Shown: positions 46,554-61,670 of the stretch, one piece after another
Numbering within the stretch: position 1 is the first letter of the stretch
Layout of the letters: the number at the start of each line of letters is the position of its first letter
Assembly (NCBI RefSeq): GCF_023343835.1
Contig: NC_064437.1
Span: 5,656,001 to 5,720,000 of the forward strand
Source: Lagopus muta
Taxonomy: Eukaryota; Chordata; Aves; Galliformes; Phasianidae
DNA: 64,000 bases
Direction of reading: 5' to 3'
Translations under genes and position numbers: made by a program
The notes under the pieces: model-generated
Seen by the model: the letters and a program-made list of their open reading frames with translations, nothing else
What the model was told of the DNA's origin: nothing
The model's database searches: none

Positions 46554-47068
46554 CTGACAAACAGAATAAAGCACAATCATGTATCTACATTTCTGTTCCT
46601 CTGTTTTAAGAGGCAAAGAAGACATCTGTAAATCACATTTTAAATACATTACACTCATAAAACAAAAGTTTATAAATTATTTGTGTGTTTAAAATCGCTT
46701 AATTCAGATTAACCACTTCCCCAAACTTGCTTTAAGATTTTAATATTATCTCCAAATTTATAGAAGTAATCTTTAAAAAGTTAGCATATAAGCCAAAAAA
46801 AAATCTTGATTTTTTTATAGCATTTACGAACATGTGCAGAAGAATATGCTTTTTAAAATCTTGCCACACACAAAGTAGAAGTGTTGATGTAAACCAGGTG
46901 TCTGCAGAAACAACATTTGAAGAATGCAGGTTCATTTTTACATGCTGGCTGTTAGAGGAACAGAAAATATCCTCATCAGATGAATAAAAAATAGTAACCA
47001 AACTGGGTTTGCAAACCTGTGTCAGTTCTAAGCAGAATGTATTCCACACCACAGAACTTAGAAAATGC

Positions 47069-47095
47069 TGTGTGTGTGTGTGTGTGTGTGTGTGT
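47069..47095. repeat. (TG)13 microsatellite
   Basis: Uninterrupted TG dinucleotides; the longest dinucleotide tract in the window. Confidence 0.95.
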
Positions 47096-49776
47096 CCACG
47101 TTTCATTCTGCACATTTCCCAGTTAATTACAGGTTTTTTTCAGAGGCCAAAATAAAGGGATTTTCTTTTCAGGACTTGGGAGAATAATATACACAAGAAG
47201 CACATCAAATTGATTTCTGCAATTTAGATAATCTATGTTTAGAAAATTCTTTTTAGGATAGTATAAAAAAAGTGAAAATCATGTAGTTCTTCCTTTTGCA
47301 GCATTAACTGGAGGTGAGCAAAATGCAACCTACGTACAAAAAAACATTATTTTTCTCATGTTTCAAGCTTTTCATTACATATCACTGCAATTTTCATCAT
47401 TATTTAGACCTCTGAGATTTTCTTTCCACCACAATACACAGGGAAGGAGAGAAGAACTTTTGAAAGAACTGCTACCTTAACTGCTGGGGCAAAAATACAA
47501 TCAACAATACAGCCCTGAAAACATCAAAGCCAGTCACATGCTTTTACCCTCCCAGCTCACCATCAATGCTTACCTCAGCATCTGATAGCATTGTCTCAAC
47601 TTTTTACATTCAAAGAAAACATTGACCTCGACCTGAGCATTTCAACAGAACAGTCAGAGCCAGCAATACTCTCTAAGCCATTTCAAAAGCCAAATGATGA
47701 TGTCAGTGCAGCCTTCCTTGTATTGCCACATTAATGTGTAACTGCAGGGATCACCATAATGATGAGAGCAAAACTGCTCCAGCATCAGTCAGAAAATAAC
47801 ACTGCCCAGAAAACCAACTATGCACCGATTTGAAGATCCAGCTTTTGGCTTCATGCTACCACTGATTAGTCCACACAGCTTTGAACAAGTAGCCTAAACT
47901 CTGTTTCTGTTTTTGTAATGTCTCCTAGGCTAGCAGTATTCTGATTCACTCATTTCTCAGAGATGCTTCAAAGATTCCTACTTGAAAAGTAGGAGTAAAC
48001 AGGTGTTAGTAGAATTATGCTAGCTCTTAAAATGCCTGCTTTAAGAATTCTTGTTTCTGTGATAGGCAAGCACCAGACATCTAGCAAAGGGCACAGAAGT
48101 AAGCAGCTCCATCAAGAGATAACACTCAGATTAAAAAGGGAAAAAAAGAAGAAAACACACCAAAAAACCTAAATCCATTAAATAACCTTCTACAATTCCT
48201 TATAATAAATAACATTTTCACCTTTACACCTCAACAGTGGGAAGATGGTCTTCGTGCTACTGATGACTTAGAGCAACAAGACACTGTGATTCATTTCCTG
48301 AAAACACTACCAGTGAAGGCATTTTCACTGAGAAATGTGTGTCATAACCCATATACCATAAAGAGAGACCTTGATTTGATCTGTTCTCTGAATGCCATCC
48401 AAAATATTCTCTTCAGAGCTGGCTTTTAAATGCTGTGAAATATAGAAATGGAGGAGGAAGGGGTGAGAACCTTGTTTTGCAATAAGAAACAGTGTTAGAC
48501 CTGACAGCTAGACTCCAGCGCAACTAAAAACCAGCTCCTTTACACTAGAGATACAGACAAGAAACAAGTCAGAGAAACTTCCTCATTTGACACTAGACAT
48601 TGTTTTAATGTTATCTGTGTATTTCTACAATTTGAGGAAAGCATCAACAAGGTTTATTTCAATTACTACAACATTAATTTTTACATTATTTAACATACTT
48701 GCTTTCCTGAAGAAGGTAAAGCCAAGTTCTGACCTCTAGCTGTGGCAGTGTACTCTTTGACCCCTTAGGCATCTACTTTAAGGTCCTGCTGACCTATCCT
48801 GCCTGCCCAGTCAAGGCATTATAAATCTTCCACAGTGCTTTAACTACAACAATTACATTTACTATACAATGAATCCAAAGCAAATACTTCTCCTTAGACA
48901 TACAAACACTCAATTCATTTGAACTACAACCAAACTGCAAGAGTTTGTAGGTTCTCTTGCACCTTTCCCTTCTACTCCTTTCAATATCTTGATGAGAAGC
49001 ACCTAGACCAGTTCTATAAATATCAATACTGAAGTTAATTAGAATCTGTTCCAATAAATGTTTTGCTTCATTTTTTTCCACTCAGAGTTCTGAACATCTG
49101 CCTCAGTTAATGCACTACAGTAAAATCCTTTTATACAAAATGCCATATAATTTCACATCCATGTGTAACAGATTTAACTTACATTGCAATGATAACATTC
49201 AAATCTAGCAAAACCCCATCACTAGGGTCAATGATACAAATAATATTTGTCAGTGGAAGCACAGTAAGACTAAAAAGCAACATCCAGAATTCTTGTTTAA
49301 CAGAGTTAAACTGTGACACTCTCTGAAACCACCACCATCAGATTTCAGTGCACTGCCATTGTCAAAAAGGACATGCAGTCAAGGCATTCACTTGGGCATA
49401 AACTCAAACCACAGTACGGGTGGCCCCAAAATAGGCTCCAAGCAGTGATCTTTCTGTTTTGTTTATTTTAGGGAAGATAATGATTAATGTCAAGCAAGTT
49501 GATGGGGAAGGAATGTGAGGCTGATTACACAGTTGCTGAAAACATGCTTTAAAGTAACTCTTTAAACCACTACATTTTGACTTTGTGTATCTTTCAGACA
49601 TTCAGAAGAATTCACAACAGCTGACCATTCATACAGCTTTGAAATGTGACTGAAACACTGACAGAATTTAGAACTAACTCAAATCTGTGTACACTACAGC
49701 AATAAGGCATTTCTGCCCAAACATTTCCTAAATTCAGTGTTTTTTTGTTTGTCATACGAATCAACAAGATTGCTGA

Positions 49777-50187
49777 AACAGAACCACAGAATGGTTTGGG
49801 TTGGAAGGCACCTTAAAGACCACCCAGTCTTAACACCCTGCCATGGGCAGGGTTGCTTCCCACCAGATCCAGCCTGGCCTTCAACACTTCTAGGGATGGG
49901 GCATCCACAGCTTCTCTGGGCAGCCTGTGAGAGTGCCTCTCAACCCTCTGAATAAATAATGTTCTCCTAACCTCTAACTAAATGTCCTTTTAGTTTAAAA
50001 CTGTTCCCCCTTGTCCTAATCAGACCATGTAAAAAGTTGTCCTTTGTCCTATTTGTAAGCTCCTTTTAAGTACTGAAGGGCCTCAATGAGGTCTCCCTGG
50101 AGCCTTCTCTTCAAGCTGAACATGCCTAGCTCCCTCAGCCTTTTGCTGTAGGAGAGGTGCTCCAGCCCCCTCATCAAATTGCACCCA
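49777..50187 (-). mobile_element. CR1 LINE 3' fragment
   Basis: Minus-oriented. The 3' end lies at the left (CACAGAATGGTTTGGGTTGG), followed by GGGGCATCCACAGCTTCTC, GCCTCAATGAGGTCTCC and CTCCCTCAGCCTTTTGCTG. Its sequence is diverged from the 35.5-kb copy and represents another CR1 subfamily or an older insertion. Confidence 0.92.
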
Positions 50188-53100
50188 ACCAAAGAGAGCA
50201 ATGTTAGACTTTCACAATAAATGTTATCATTTTTATTTACCTTAGTCAGAGTTTGGCTTTTAAATCTTACATCATGGTTCTATAACACCAAAAAAATACA
50301 AGTATTCAGGCTTCAGAAACCACACGTCTAACAATAACAAGGGCATGTAAACAAGACTTGGAATTTTGTCCCCATTCCCTTACAATCCCAATGGGTTAAT
50401 ACTTCATAACAATTCCATGAGATGATAATTTTATTAAAAGCAGTACTAATATTTAAACATCTAGTATCTGTGAGTTTAATTTTGGTCCAGTATGTGAAGA
50501 GATTTTTTTCTATACTTCTAAAATGTAAACAACTACATGCAACCATTGGAATTCTGAAGCTCAAACGCAAGTGCACAAGCATGTACTGAGACAAAATCCA
50601 GACTGGTGGATGCTCATAATACAAACTGAAGAGGGAAAACATGTTTTTAATAAACATTACCATTATTTCCCATATGACACAGCAGGATATGCAGAGAACC
50701 TTTTATTTTTAAACTCACAGTCACTAAACTCTCAGCCACTCCAAATGTGATCTCGTTGTCTATGCAAGTAGGTATTTCTCTGAAAAGGTCCTCAGGTCTA
50801 ACATTTAAAATTGTAATTCTTATATAAAAGAACACTTCAACACTTTTCCTGGGGTTCCATCCAAGCAAAAAAAACCTGTGAAATCCACAAAAGTTCTTAC
50901 TGCTCTCTTCCTGACAGAAAAGGAGCATCAGCACTCATGTTCCTGACATACAACCATAATCCTCTTGATCAATACACTGTCAACATCTCCTATATTTACC
51001 AGTTTAAGATCTAATACTTCAACTGCACAGCCAGATCAAGAGAGATAACACAGAAGCTCTAAAACAGCACACTACAATAATCTGGTAGCTGTTGTCGCCA
51101 TGGATCAGAATTTATTTTAAATATTTATATTGATGGTCCAACATAAATAAAACCATATATATTCCTTCATAAGCCTCTGGAAATTTGATTGTAACTCACA
51201 GGTACCCCTAAGAAAATTTGGGACAGCTCGGGGATTATTCTAGCCCAAACCTTCCCTTAGTTTCAAAGAAGAAAAGACATTTTTTAAGGTATCATTCATA
51301 GCTGGGACTCTCTTCAAGCCATGGCATGGGGAGACGCTGAGAAGCAAACACAAATCAAACTCCGGAAAAGTAAGGATGAAGACATGAACAGATTAGGAAG
51401 AAATTTCAATGGTGATTTTAGCTACACATTGCCAAAAATGTCTTTTTTAAACCAATACATATTGGAATGAGCAATGTGAGGATATCGTGCTAGTGCAAGC
51501 AGAAGACATAAGCCTCGAATCCTGTGAAAAACATTAAAACAAAACAAAAAAGAAACACAAAAGGAACATGCAATCTGACATTCAATTATCTCCAAGCTCC
51601 TGTTGGCTCACAGATCAGGCACAATTCATAAACTCTGCGTTTTACTCATCAATTTCTTCACAAAACAGCATCTTCGCCTCTAAAACCTAAAAACCTATGT
51701 TTTAACAAGATTATATGCTATACCCTCCCTTAGCATCTAAATATAAAGCTTCATATACCAGAATGTTTGTGTCAGATATAGAAGCAGAATTACTATCCTA
51801 GTCATGACAGCATCTAGACCTAAAACAAACTTCAGTAGGTTATTGGAGAGGGAGGGAACCAAGGAAAAGGACAGAAAGATCTTAATTAATAGTTGTTGGT
51901 ATTCTGAACAGGCTTAACCTTGGAGGCTGCCTCTCAAGATAGCTCAGATGTCCTACATGCCTGCTTTTTCTTGGGAAAGGATATGTACATATAGATAGGC
52001 TTTGTGTTGTACCTGCAAAGGGCAAGACTTACTTGTTTCACTCTCTGCAATGAGGAATTACATAACCTATGATCTTCTTTCCATGCTGTATGTCATACAT
52101 TACCCTCAAGAATCCTTCAGCACTGGAACTGACAGCATTTCAGTTTCTCCACTCTAACAGTACATGACTAGCATATGATCACACTGCTATATATTAAAAA
52201 AATGCACCGAAATGAAATAATACCAGCATACAACTGTTAACGTCGCAGAAAAGGCCTCCACATCAGGCAGTACGTAAACAGGCAGAATAAGACTTCAGGA
52301 CTTTCTATCACACTGCCTTGTGTGCAGACTTCTCTGCTTCAATACAGAACTGTAAACATACAAATTTCAGTAAACACTTACTAACAACATACTCAAGTAG
52401 TTTATTGTAGCCATCAACAATAACACATATGAAAGGCTCCTAAGCTGAAAATCACAAGGGGCACAACCAGACTGAAAACAAACTTCACCCTGAGTTTGAA
52501 TCCAGAAAATGTCATCTTCTCATTGCATGACAACACAGAACTGACTATCAACTGGACAAACTGATTTGTTAGTTCTAATGCTCCTGAAGACCATCTTCAA
52601 TCTCAGGAAAAAGTCCATGTATTTTTGCAGCTCCCTTTAGTGACTTTTATATTATTTGCTCTGGGAATACAAAGTCAAGCACCTCTATTTTAATGAACAC
52701 CCTGTTTAGAGATTTCAGCATTAGTTGTACTTTTAAGTGATAAGGTCTGCCTACAGCACAGACTGAGGAAGAAGGACTGCCTGCTCCCCACCCCAAGGAA
52801 AACAAGACATCTCTGCTCTGTAACAAGACAATTACTCTCAATAAAGATCTAAATCACAAAATGCTAAAAATACTCCATTATCTCAGGTACAAGATAACAT
52901 ACATACGTATGGGTGCACATATAAATGTAAATCCATACACATACATAAGAACTCAAGCATTTCACATACATAATCCCTAAGCCACTACATTCTAAAGAGA
53001 AGTCGCCTCTTACCTTTTTTCTTATACATTTGTTAAGAAACGAATGACCCTGTGCCTACTCATGATGACTGCAGCACAATCAGCCAGTTCTGCTGAATCA

Positions 53101-55174
53101 GTGTGTTCTTTTTGATCCTAAAAAGAAAACATAAATACGCATTTTGTAACTGGTAGTTCTGCCACAAACCACGTTTTTTCAACACTGCTAACACAGATAC
53201 ATACGGCAAATGCTGCAAGCCTCTAAATGATTTAGATTACATATGCAGCTTTCAATTCAGGGGTCTATGCACTATGTCACTATTGTACACCAATATTCTC
53301 ATGAAAAAGGCTTCTCATAAAAAGCACATTGCTACCTACTGACAATTATTCTTCATTTAATCCTAAACTCACAGAGTGAGACAGCAACTCTAATTGTTTT
53401 TGTATCCCTCGTGACCTTGACTGCAATGCTATATTTATAAAATTAGTCTCTAAAGTTCATTACACTACATTACAGTAGGCCTTCCAAAAATGAAAAGCTA
53501 GTAGCTTTGATACTAGACAAAAATTCATGACCCTCTGAGTTCTGTAAACTGCGTTTATCAGCTTCCCACTGATTCTGTTGTAGCTAAACTGTTTTTGTCT
53601 ACAAATTATTCCTCCTACAATCCTGGGCTCCCTTCACTTCCAATCAGCTTATTCTCTCAAATACCACCATGGCATCAACACTTAAGAGCAGAGAAGACAC
53701 AGGCAGAAAAGTCTTCAGAAGTACCTTGTTCTCCTAATTACAGATTTTTTCAAGGCCAGGTGATCATTTTCATGGTCTGCATCCTGGCACACAACAGAGC
53801 TCAAGAACCCAACACAGCCATGAGAAAAGAAAGGCTTTAACAACCAAACAAGAACAAAGACTGCAATAAGTTAAGGTACCAGTATTTGACCTGTTAGGCA
53901 GCTGAAATATTTATTAGCACTCTGATGAAGCAGCTGCATGTATGCTAGGGAAAAAATTATTATCTTACAACTCCAACAAACAAACAGAGCAAAAAACAAA
54001 TAAACAGCACCAACAAAACAAAACAAAAAACCCCTCAGTTTTCCACACATTAAAACAATATTCGGTGTTACACTACAAATTGCCCAGGGTTGTTTATTAT
54101 TCTTTTCAGAAATAAACTATAGTAATAATTCCAGGAAACTAATGAACTGAACAGGAGCACTCTTAGTAGTGCCATTTCCAAATTCAGAATAAAATCGCAC
54201 AGCTTTGCCTGCCAACAGAACCGTTCCTGTAGGCAAAATAAAAACGTTCATGCCATGTGTATTTCAACTCCTATAAGCTGAGTTGTGGATATTTGGGAAA
54301 TATTAACAATTATTGTAAACAAGGTTCTTCAGGTGAGCTTCTTAATGCACACAAAAATGAAGGTGTGCAAAAATTCAATTCTACTGAAAGTCTTCAGAAT
54401 GATGAGATGTGAAGTAACATGGCAGCTGAGCAAGGTATTCTCACCATGCTCCTTACTGGTCTGTAGACAGAAGAAAATGATTTGGTTTCCACGACCCTTT
54501 TGCAAGACAATCCTCTTTGCAATTTATGGCTAGGCCATCAGGAACATCAAACACATTTCACACTAAGCAGTCATACATTAACCACAAACTTCAATCCCTG
54601 CCAATCAGAAATGGATCAGACCTAGCAACGCACAGCTGAAACACGCTGTGCTGTTACCAGTGCTCTAAGCCAGCAAGCCTACCAGGAAGGCAATATCCAA
54701 AGCAATAATATAGTTTTACTATTCACTGCTTTTATTCTGACTCATTTTCCTTGTTCCATTCTTACCATGTAATAATTTTTTGCCTTTAACACAGAGGAAC
54801 ACAGATTCAGACAATCATAACCAGCCTCTGAAGAGAAAGCTTTGAAGAGCTGTTACCTGGAGGTCCTACAGCTTTTTGTTTACAGTTCAACAATTCATCA
54901 CCACTTTCTCCTTTCAAAGATCAAAGCATACTTACAGATATGGATGTATTTATTAACAAAGCAATTTGTAAAGGAAAAAAAGTAAATTGTACAAGTTGGG
55001 TTTCATGAGAGAAGTGAAACTCAAGTTAACAAAGTCAAGTTCTTTTTCCAAGAGTGTACTAAAACAGAATCAAGAAGAGTAACTACAAAGGAAAGCCAAG
55101 AGTATTTACAACAGCGTAAGAACTAGTGATTATTAAGCTTTTCTTACTGCTAAAAAATGATTCCATCACACTTT

Positions 55175-55190
55175 AAAAAAAAAAAAAAAA
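55175..55190. repeat. A16 homopolymer
   Basis: Uninterrupted adenine run; no associated element recognised. Confidence 0.9.
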
Positions 55191-58004
55191 CCAACAACCT
55201 AACATATATTTCCACCTAAAAACGGTGTATCTACTGAAACATAAGACCACAAAGGAAGGAGGCCCTGTGTCTCTGCTGTTCAAGATTGCTTACTTGGTAC
55301 ATTTCACAGTTTCTTATCTCTTCTGCTGATGGTTGGCTGAACTTTTTGCCTCCTGCCCTACGGTAATATCACTCAGGTGCTTCTTGGTTAAAATACTACA
55401 TATATGATTTCCCTCAGGAGCTCCAAGAGGGCGTCTGCCAATTACTGCAAAGGCAAAACAGAAATTGAAGAGAAATTTGACAAGCAGAGACGTGCCCAGA
55501 ATAAAGAAAGGATGAAGAACAGAAAGAGAGCGCTCTAAAAATACAACGTTAAAAATATTTTCAACAAAAAGGAATGTAAAAAATGTTTACAAAACCAAAT
55601 GGAAATAATCCGAATAGGAATTGGAATAGCTTACAATAAATGAAGAGACTGAAAGAGCAGCAATTTTGACACTATGTAAAAAAAATTAAAAAATGCAGAA
55701 AACTCAAAGCATGAAGAGATGCTAAAAAAGGCTTCCATCTACTGGCAAGGATCCAACCCATCACTACACTACAGATCCTCTATAATGTGCTATCGGTGAG
55801 AAGATGTCTTTGAGTAGGCAGAAATACATCTGCAGCCATTTTAATGCACTTTGTTATTGCAAGAGTAATTGAATAAGGTATTATCATAAATGCAAACCCA
55901 GATTTCAGTGCTGGTATCTTAAATTCCTACTTGTCTATTCACTGGAACCATCAGATGGGAGACTCAGAGAGATGACACACAGTGAATGTACTCAGGTCTC
56001 AAACACTGCAAGAATGAAAGCTGCAAAAAGAAAAATACTTTAAGCAGGAGTGGAAACAGGTAACAAGCTTCAGGTCACACATCAATTAGACAAAACAAAT
56101 TATTTTCAATTAATCGGAATTGTAAGTCTTCACATGTGGAAAAGGTGGGGTTTCTCCTTCACTCAAGTGATGAAATGCTTTGAACAATGGTAAATTATCT
56201 TGTGCAGTTTATCACTGTAACTGTTCCTATTGGCCTCTCACAGATGAAGCATCAAGTTTCACACATATGTGTTTGATTACTTTTTAAGAATTAATGTAAA
56301 CAGAAAGACAGACTACTGCCTAGGACTGTTCCTCCCACAAACCAGTCCTCCATACCAGTCTCAGGGTATGCTGTCACAACAGCACCCATATGGACAGCAC
56401 ACATCCAGACCAAGGAATGAATGGAAGCTTCATTCTGCAGTGCTGTTGTCTTTCCTGAACTTCATCAATTCTCAAACAGCTATTCATCCTATACAAAGAC
56501 ACTACTGGGCTGTTTTCATCTAGCGTGTGCCAAACAGAAGGAAGGGGGGGCATGAGAGAATGCCTGTGGTGTAGCAGTAGCTCTATCTGAGTCACATGCA
56601 TGAAAATGGCTGCAGCGGCAAGGGCTTCAGATTAGACCACGAATTAAACATGAATTGTTCTCTTAGTACGTTAAGCCAGTAGTGTGCAATGCGACCCCAA
56701 AAAATTGTTTTCAAAATTCAAAGTTTTTTTTCAAAAATACCTTGTCTAAAATGTGAAAATTCCATTAAAATGTGCCTTAAATCCACTCAATGAGAAATAT
56801 TAAAAACAGAAGAGATGAAATTATAACAAATACAAACAAGACAGTCCCTGCTAATCCTTTTCCTGCACCAAAAACTCAAGATGCCCAATTATGCTTCATT
56901 CTAATGACCATAATTCTCTGGCACTCCTGCTAGTCAACATAAATCAATCAAAGAGTAGACTGGGGCATGGCAGGCTATTTCTGTGTAATACAACCCCGGC
57001 TCTCAACCCATGACTGCTGACAAAAGAAACTATTTCAGTGTTGTGGTGGTTTGTCCTCTTTCACCCCGGATAATTCCACAAACAGAGATGGACAAAACCT
57101 GAAGCAGCACACAGTTTCTGTATTATTTCACTAATTTTTCATTTTTTCCTGTTACTTTTCCACATGCTATTTTAAAGCTATTATTCTCACTTCTGTCTCC
57201 AGCCAAGTTTCTGAGAGCAGACATTCACGTGTGCCAGAGCAGCAGCAAGGCAGTCAGAAGAGCAGCCAACTTCAAAGAAGTCATATAGAAAGTATCACCA
57301 TCAGAAGTAACAGGGAGACAAGAAAAATTACAGCAACACTATCAACCTGTGCCCTCCATTAAATGAGAGAAAGCAGCTCAACTGAGAAGGACACCTGCTT
57401 TATAACAGCTTAGAGTAGAATATAATTCCCAATTTCTACCTTTTTTGACTGATTTGATGAGAAAGAGATTGATTTGCTCTCCTAGTGCAAACACCACCTT
57501 GCCAAAAGGCCCATCCTTTCCCAGCACACTAACGAGGCAGGCCTATCAGTACCTGGAGACAAGAACCACATCTGCTTCTTATATAACTACTTCTGACCGG
57601 CTCCACAAGTATCCTTCACCAGCTCTCTGAAAGAGCAGATAGACAGTTTTGCACTGCAGTGCTGCCTTCAATGCCAGTTTTCCTAGAAGAGAAAATCCTT
57701 TCCTGAACTTACTCACATGTTCATAAAGCTCACTTCAAAATTTAGTGTTTTATAAACCTATGTTGTATAAAATGAAGCGTTAAAAACTCCGAGTTTAAAA
57801 TGCTGTGAACTATAAAGAATCCAACTACAGTGTATTAAACATTAATATGAAGTCGTGTTTCTTACTCTGTCCATGGATTCTGTAGTGTTATCAATCTAAC
57901 ATTTTAAAAACATCTGAGGACCATCATCTATCTTTTATTCATCTGAAAATTAAATTAAAATGCAGAATAAGTGCTAAGCATCTCAGAGTAGACTAATCTT
58001 GCCT

Positions 58005-58350
58005 CACAGAATCACTAAGGTTGGAAGAGACCTCTAAGATCATCTAGTCCAACCCCAACCCACCCCCACCACGCCATGCTCCCTGACCACGTCGTCCCTC
58101 GTGCCACAGCTCTGTGATTCTTCAGCACTTCTGGGGACAGTGACTCCACCACCTCGCTGGGCAGCCTGTGCCAGTGTGAGCACTCTTCCTGAGAAGAATG
58201 ATTCCTTGATATCCAACCTGAACCTCCCTGGTGTAGCTTTGGCCATCACCTCTCATCCATTCACTGTGACCTGGGAGAAGAGGCCAACCCCCCTCCTCAT
58301 TACAACCTCCTTTCAGGGAGTTGTAGAGAGTGATAAGCTCTCCTTTGCAC
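58005..58350 (-). mobile_element. CR1 LINE 3' fragment
   Basis: Minus-oriented. It opens CACAGAATCACTAAGGTTGG and continues GACCTCTAAGATCATCTAG and CCAACCTGAACCTCCCTGG. The CCACCACGCCATGCTCCCTG 3' UTR segment differs from the other copies, so it is a different CR1 subfamily. Confidence 0.9.
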
Positions 58351-59365
58351 AGTTCATTGTTTCAGGTATTTCTTAGATTTGGGCAATATAGGAAGAACTG
58401 ACTAAGGTCCCCCAGAATCACTAATTAAATACCAAGGAACTGCCCTTTTTATAAAACCAGGGGGACTGATATTGCAGGTGCTGATAGCAAGATCCATATG
58501 TGATAATAAAAGCCAAAACTGCCACACGATCAGAATGGGACAGATTAAAAGGACAATAGGAAAGAGGGAAACCACTCTGCTACCATTTACCAGCCCATCA
58601 ATTCTGAGTTGTACCCATTGGGGAAAGAAGCTGCTAGAACAGACACAATTTATGCACTCAGCTGCTCTTTAGAGAAAGGCCAACCTGTACAGAAAAGAAG
58701 TCTGGAAGTCTGCAGTCACCTCTTACAGAACATCAGTTAATTGTTTACTAAAGCCACCTCTATCAGCACAGTTGGACACATCCTCTTTCCAATGCTGCTC
58801 TGGTCACACATTTATTCTTTTGATAGTTACGTAATGACAGTTACCTAAAATCTTTCCCACATACACTTCTAATAGGAAATATCATTTTAATACACAGCAA
58901 ACAGTTGTTATTTCTCAAAGCCTTTGTAGAGCTAGATTCCCATCTGTCTGAAAACAAACTCAAAGATCACAAATGCTTCTTTCACACTCCCTTCAATGTG
59001 AAATCATCTCAAGGAAGTAACTTTTAATTTCTACTAACAATTTTACTTCTCCTATTGTACTGACCTATTTAGACCACACTGAGATACACACAAATACTGA
59101 CACACTATGAACTATTTTTGTCTTAAGAAATGCAGGAAAGTTCATCCCCATGTTTGTGATCACAATCTAACTGGTCTAGCTGATGTCACTGTGGGTTAGG
59201 TCTCAAGGCATCTGTAACTGGTAACTCACTCAATACAACTCGATACAGCCATGGCAACACTGCTGCACTGCTGCTTCTGAGCATGATTCTCATTTACACC
59301 CAGTGCCATTAACATCCTTTAACAGTGCTGAAGGGACTGAATGCTACCCAACAGAACCATTTCTG

Positions 59366-59383
59366 ACACACACACACACACAC
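59366..59383. repeat. (CA)9 microsatellite
   Basis: Uninterrupted CA/AC dinucleotides in the ZFYVE9 upstream region. Confidence 0.9.
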
Positions 59384-61670
59384 CCCATGTCCAGCTCCCA
59401 AGATGTGCACAGACTGCTTCTCTCAAGCATCCATGTGTTCAAAATCCCTAAGTTCAGACAAGCTTTGTTAACTACCAAAGTGCCACTTTGTCCATATTTC
59501 CTCAAGGAAAAAAAGTACAATTGCACCTACAGGCCATCTGTGTAGAAACGACACATAATGGCAAAAAATAAACAAGGACAAAACACAACCACAAAGGACA
59601 TTACAGGAAAAGAATGAGGGAATAAAGACACTAAATATACACATAAATATTACCTGCCAATCTCAGTAAGGAAGTTCTAATTCCCATCATACTCAAATCC
59701 ACTTCCACAGAAGAGTACAAAAAATAGATGTGCAAATCTATTACAGATTTACCTGCATTTTACATGTGACTCGTTAACTAAAAGTAAAGTAAATAAAAAA
59801 TAAGTGCACTAATTTAATTTCTTGAAAACACAAAAGTATGTGGGTAGACAGATGCTTACAGTAATGACCTTTTAAAGTTACACTAGTAGAAGTATCAAGA
59901 AAGAACAACACATGAAGTATACTGGGATACTGCTCAGCTTTCATCATTTACACACAGCCACAGTGTGAATCAATACAATTTGCTGTTTCAGTGAAGTGGC
60001 TATTCCAATACACAGGCTATTAAAAAGAATTTGTTACTAGCTCAGTAAGTGTGTTTTATGCATATACTTATTATGAACTAACCAATATTCCACACAAGAT
60101 GCAACTCAGTAATGCAGTAACCACTAATGTGCTCTGCTGAAGAACAGGACAGCAAACAGTGATTGCCCATACCTGGGTACACAGCACAGAAAGGGCACAG
60201 ATGGGACAGCTGCACCTTCTTCAACAAAACCTAAGTCTGAGACGCAGACAACAGCATGCATTCCCACTGTAATACAGAAAAACAAGTGGCTTCAAAAAGA
60301 CTGTCAGATAAATTTTAAAAAGCCTAATAGGCAAGGAGGAAACTTGCCTGTTATGCAATCTCAGTTGATACTAAAAGTTCATTTATCTGCATTACAGAGC
60401 AGATAAGGTATAAAAAATTACACTGACATGACTGGCTCATGAAGCATAGTTAAAACTGTATACCTTAAACATGTGATTTCTGTCTCTTCTCCATTCTGCT
60501 AGGAAAACTCAACATTCACAATTCCAGTAACACACATTTGAAAAGAACTTACATGCTGGGTTCAGTACTATCACTTATCAAGTGTTGTAGTTTTCTATTT
60601 GATTTCCTATGGAAATGAAGATTATGAAATCACGTTGTTCACTTACTATTTTTGTACTGGTTAAAAAAGCAGAAACAAAAACCTACATTCATGAAAATGA
60701 GTATCTGCACAGTAAAATCCAAACGACACTTCTCCAAAGAAAAGGCAAGCAGGATTCAGCTGCTTTATGCATTTTTGGGAGCAACCTGCTAAGCAATCAG
60801 CGCCCAGAGTTAAGGTGTCATGTGAGCATGCTGCAGTTACTGCAGAGGGGGAAGGAAGGGAAGAGATAGTAAGAGGTAAATACCATTTGAATCTACAGGA
60901 TTTCAATCTAATAATGGTAGAACAACACTCTTACAAAGCACTTCAAAGAACTTGCGTACATACAACATCATATTCAGTATACACTACAAAACTCACATCT
61001 CCTTATTTAAAACCAAACACAGTTCTCTTCATTACCAGACCATTTAAGAATTTCCCCGCTACTTACAAAATCTCTCATAATTCTGAATACTTACGGGCAG
61101 AAAAAAACTGGTCATCAGAAATCCAGGTTCATTTAGATATTCACTGCTTCAATCACAGTGATGCCTGTTCCTGTATCAGCCTGCAGGACTTGACCAACAC
61201 ACTGCACTCATTCAACCAAGAAAACCATTAAGCTTTTCTAAGCATCAGCTTAGCCAAGCCCAGTTCCCTGCCCTCGCTGTTGCATGACATCAGGCAGCAC
61301 TTTCCCTGAATCTGTGATGTCCTAAGAAGACAGGACAGCATGACCCCCAGTCAGCAGCTGGTGGAGCTCACACACAGGGAGCAAAGACACAACTTCTGCT
61401 TCATACCATGGCTATTTAAGGAATCACCAGCACCAGATATCCATGCCACTTTTGCAATACAGAACAGAAGCCCACCTGCCTTTCTTGTTCCACCACAAAA
61501 GTAGAAAAAGTAAACGTGCTGCCTCTTCAATCACTGAACTTCCCAATCCATGTGGAAACAAACTTGTTTTCGTTCAAACTCAAACGCAAAGGCCAGAACT
61601 GAACCACCTGACTGTGAATTTCTTTCTGTCCTTTATCTTCAGCAGATGACTGGGGCAGGATTACCCAAAT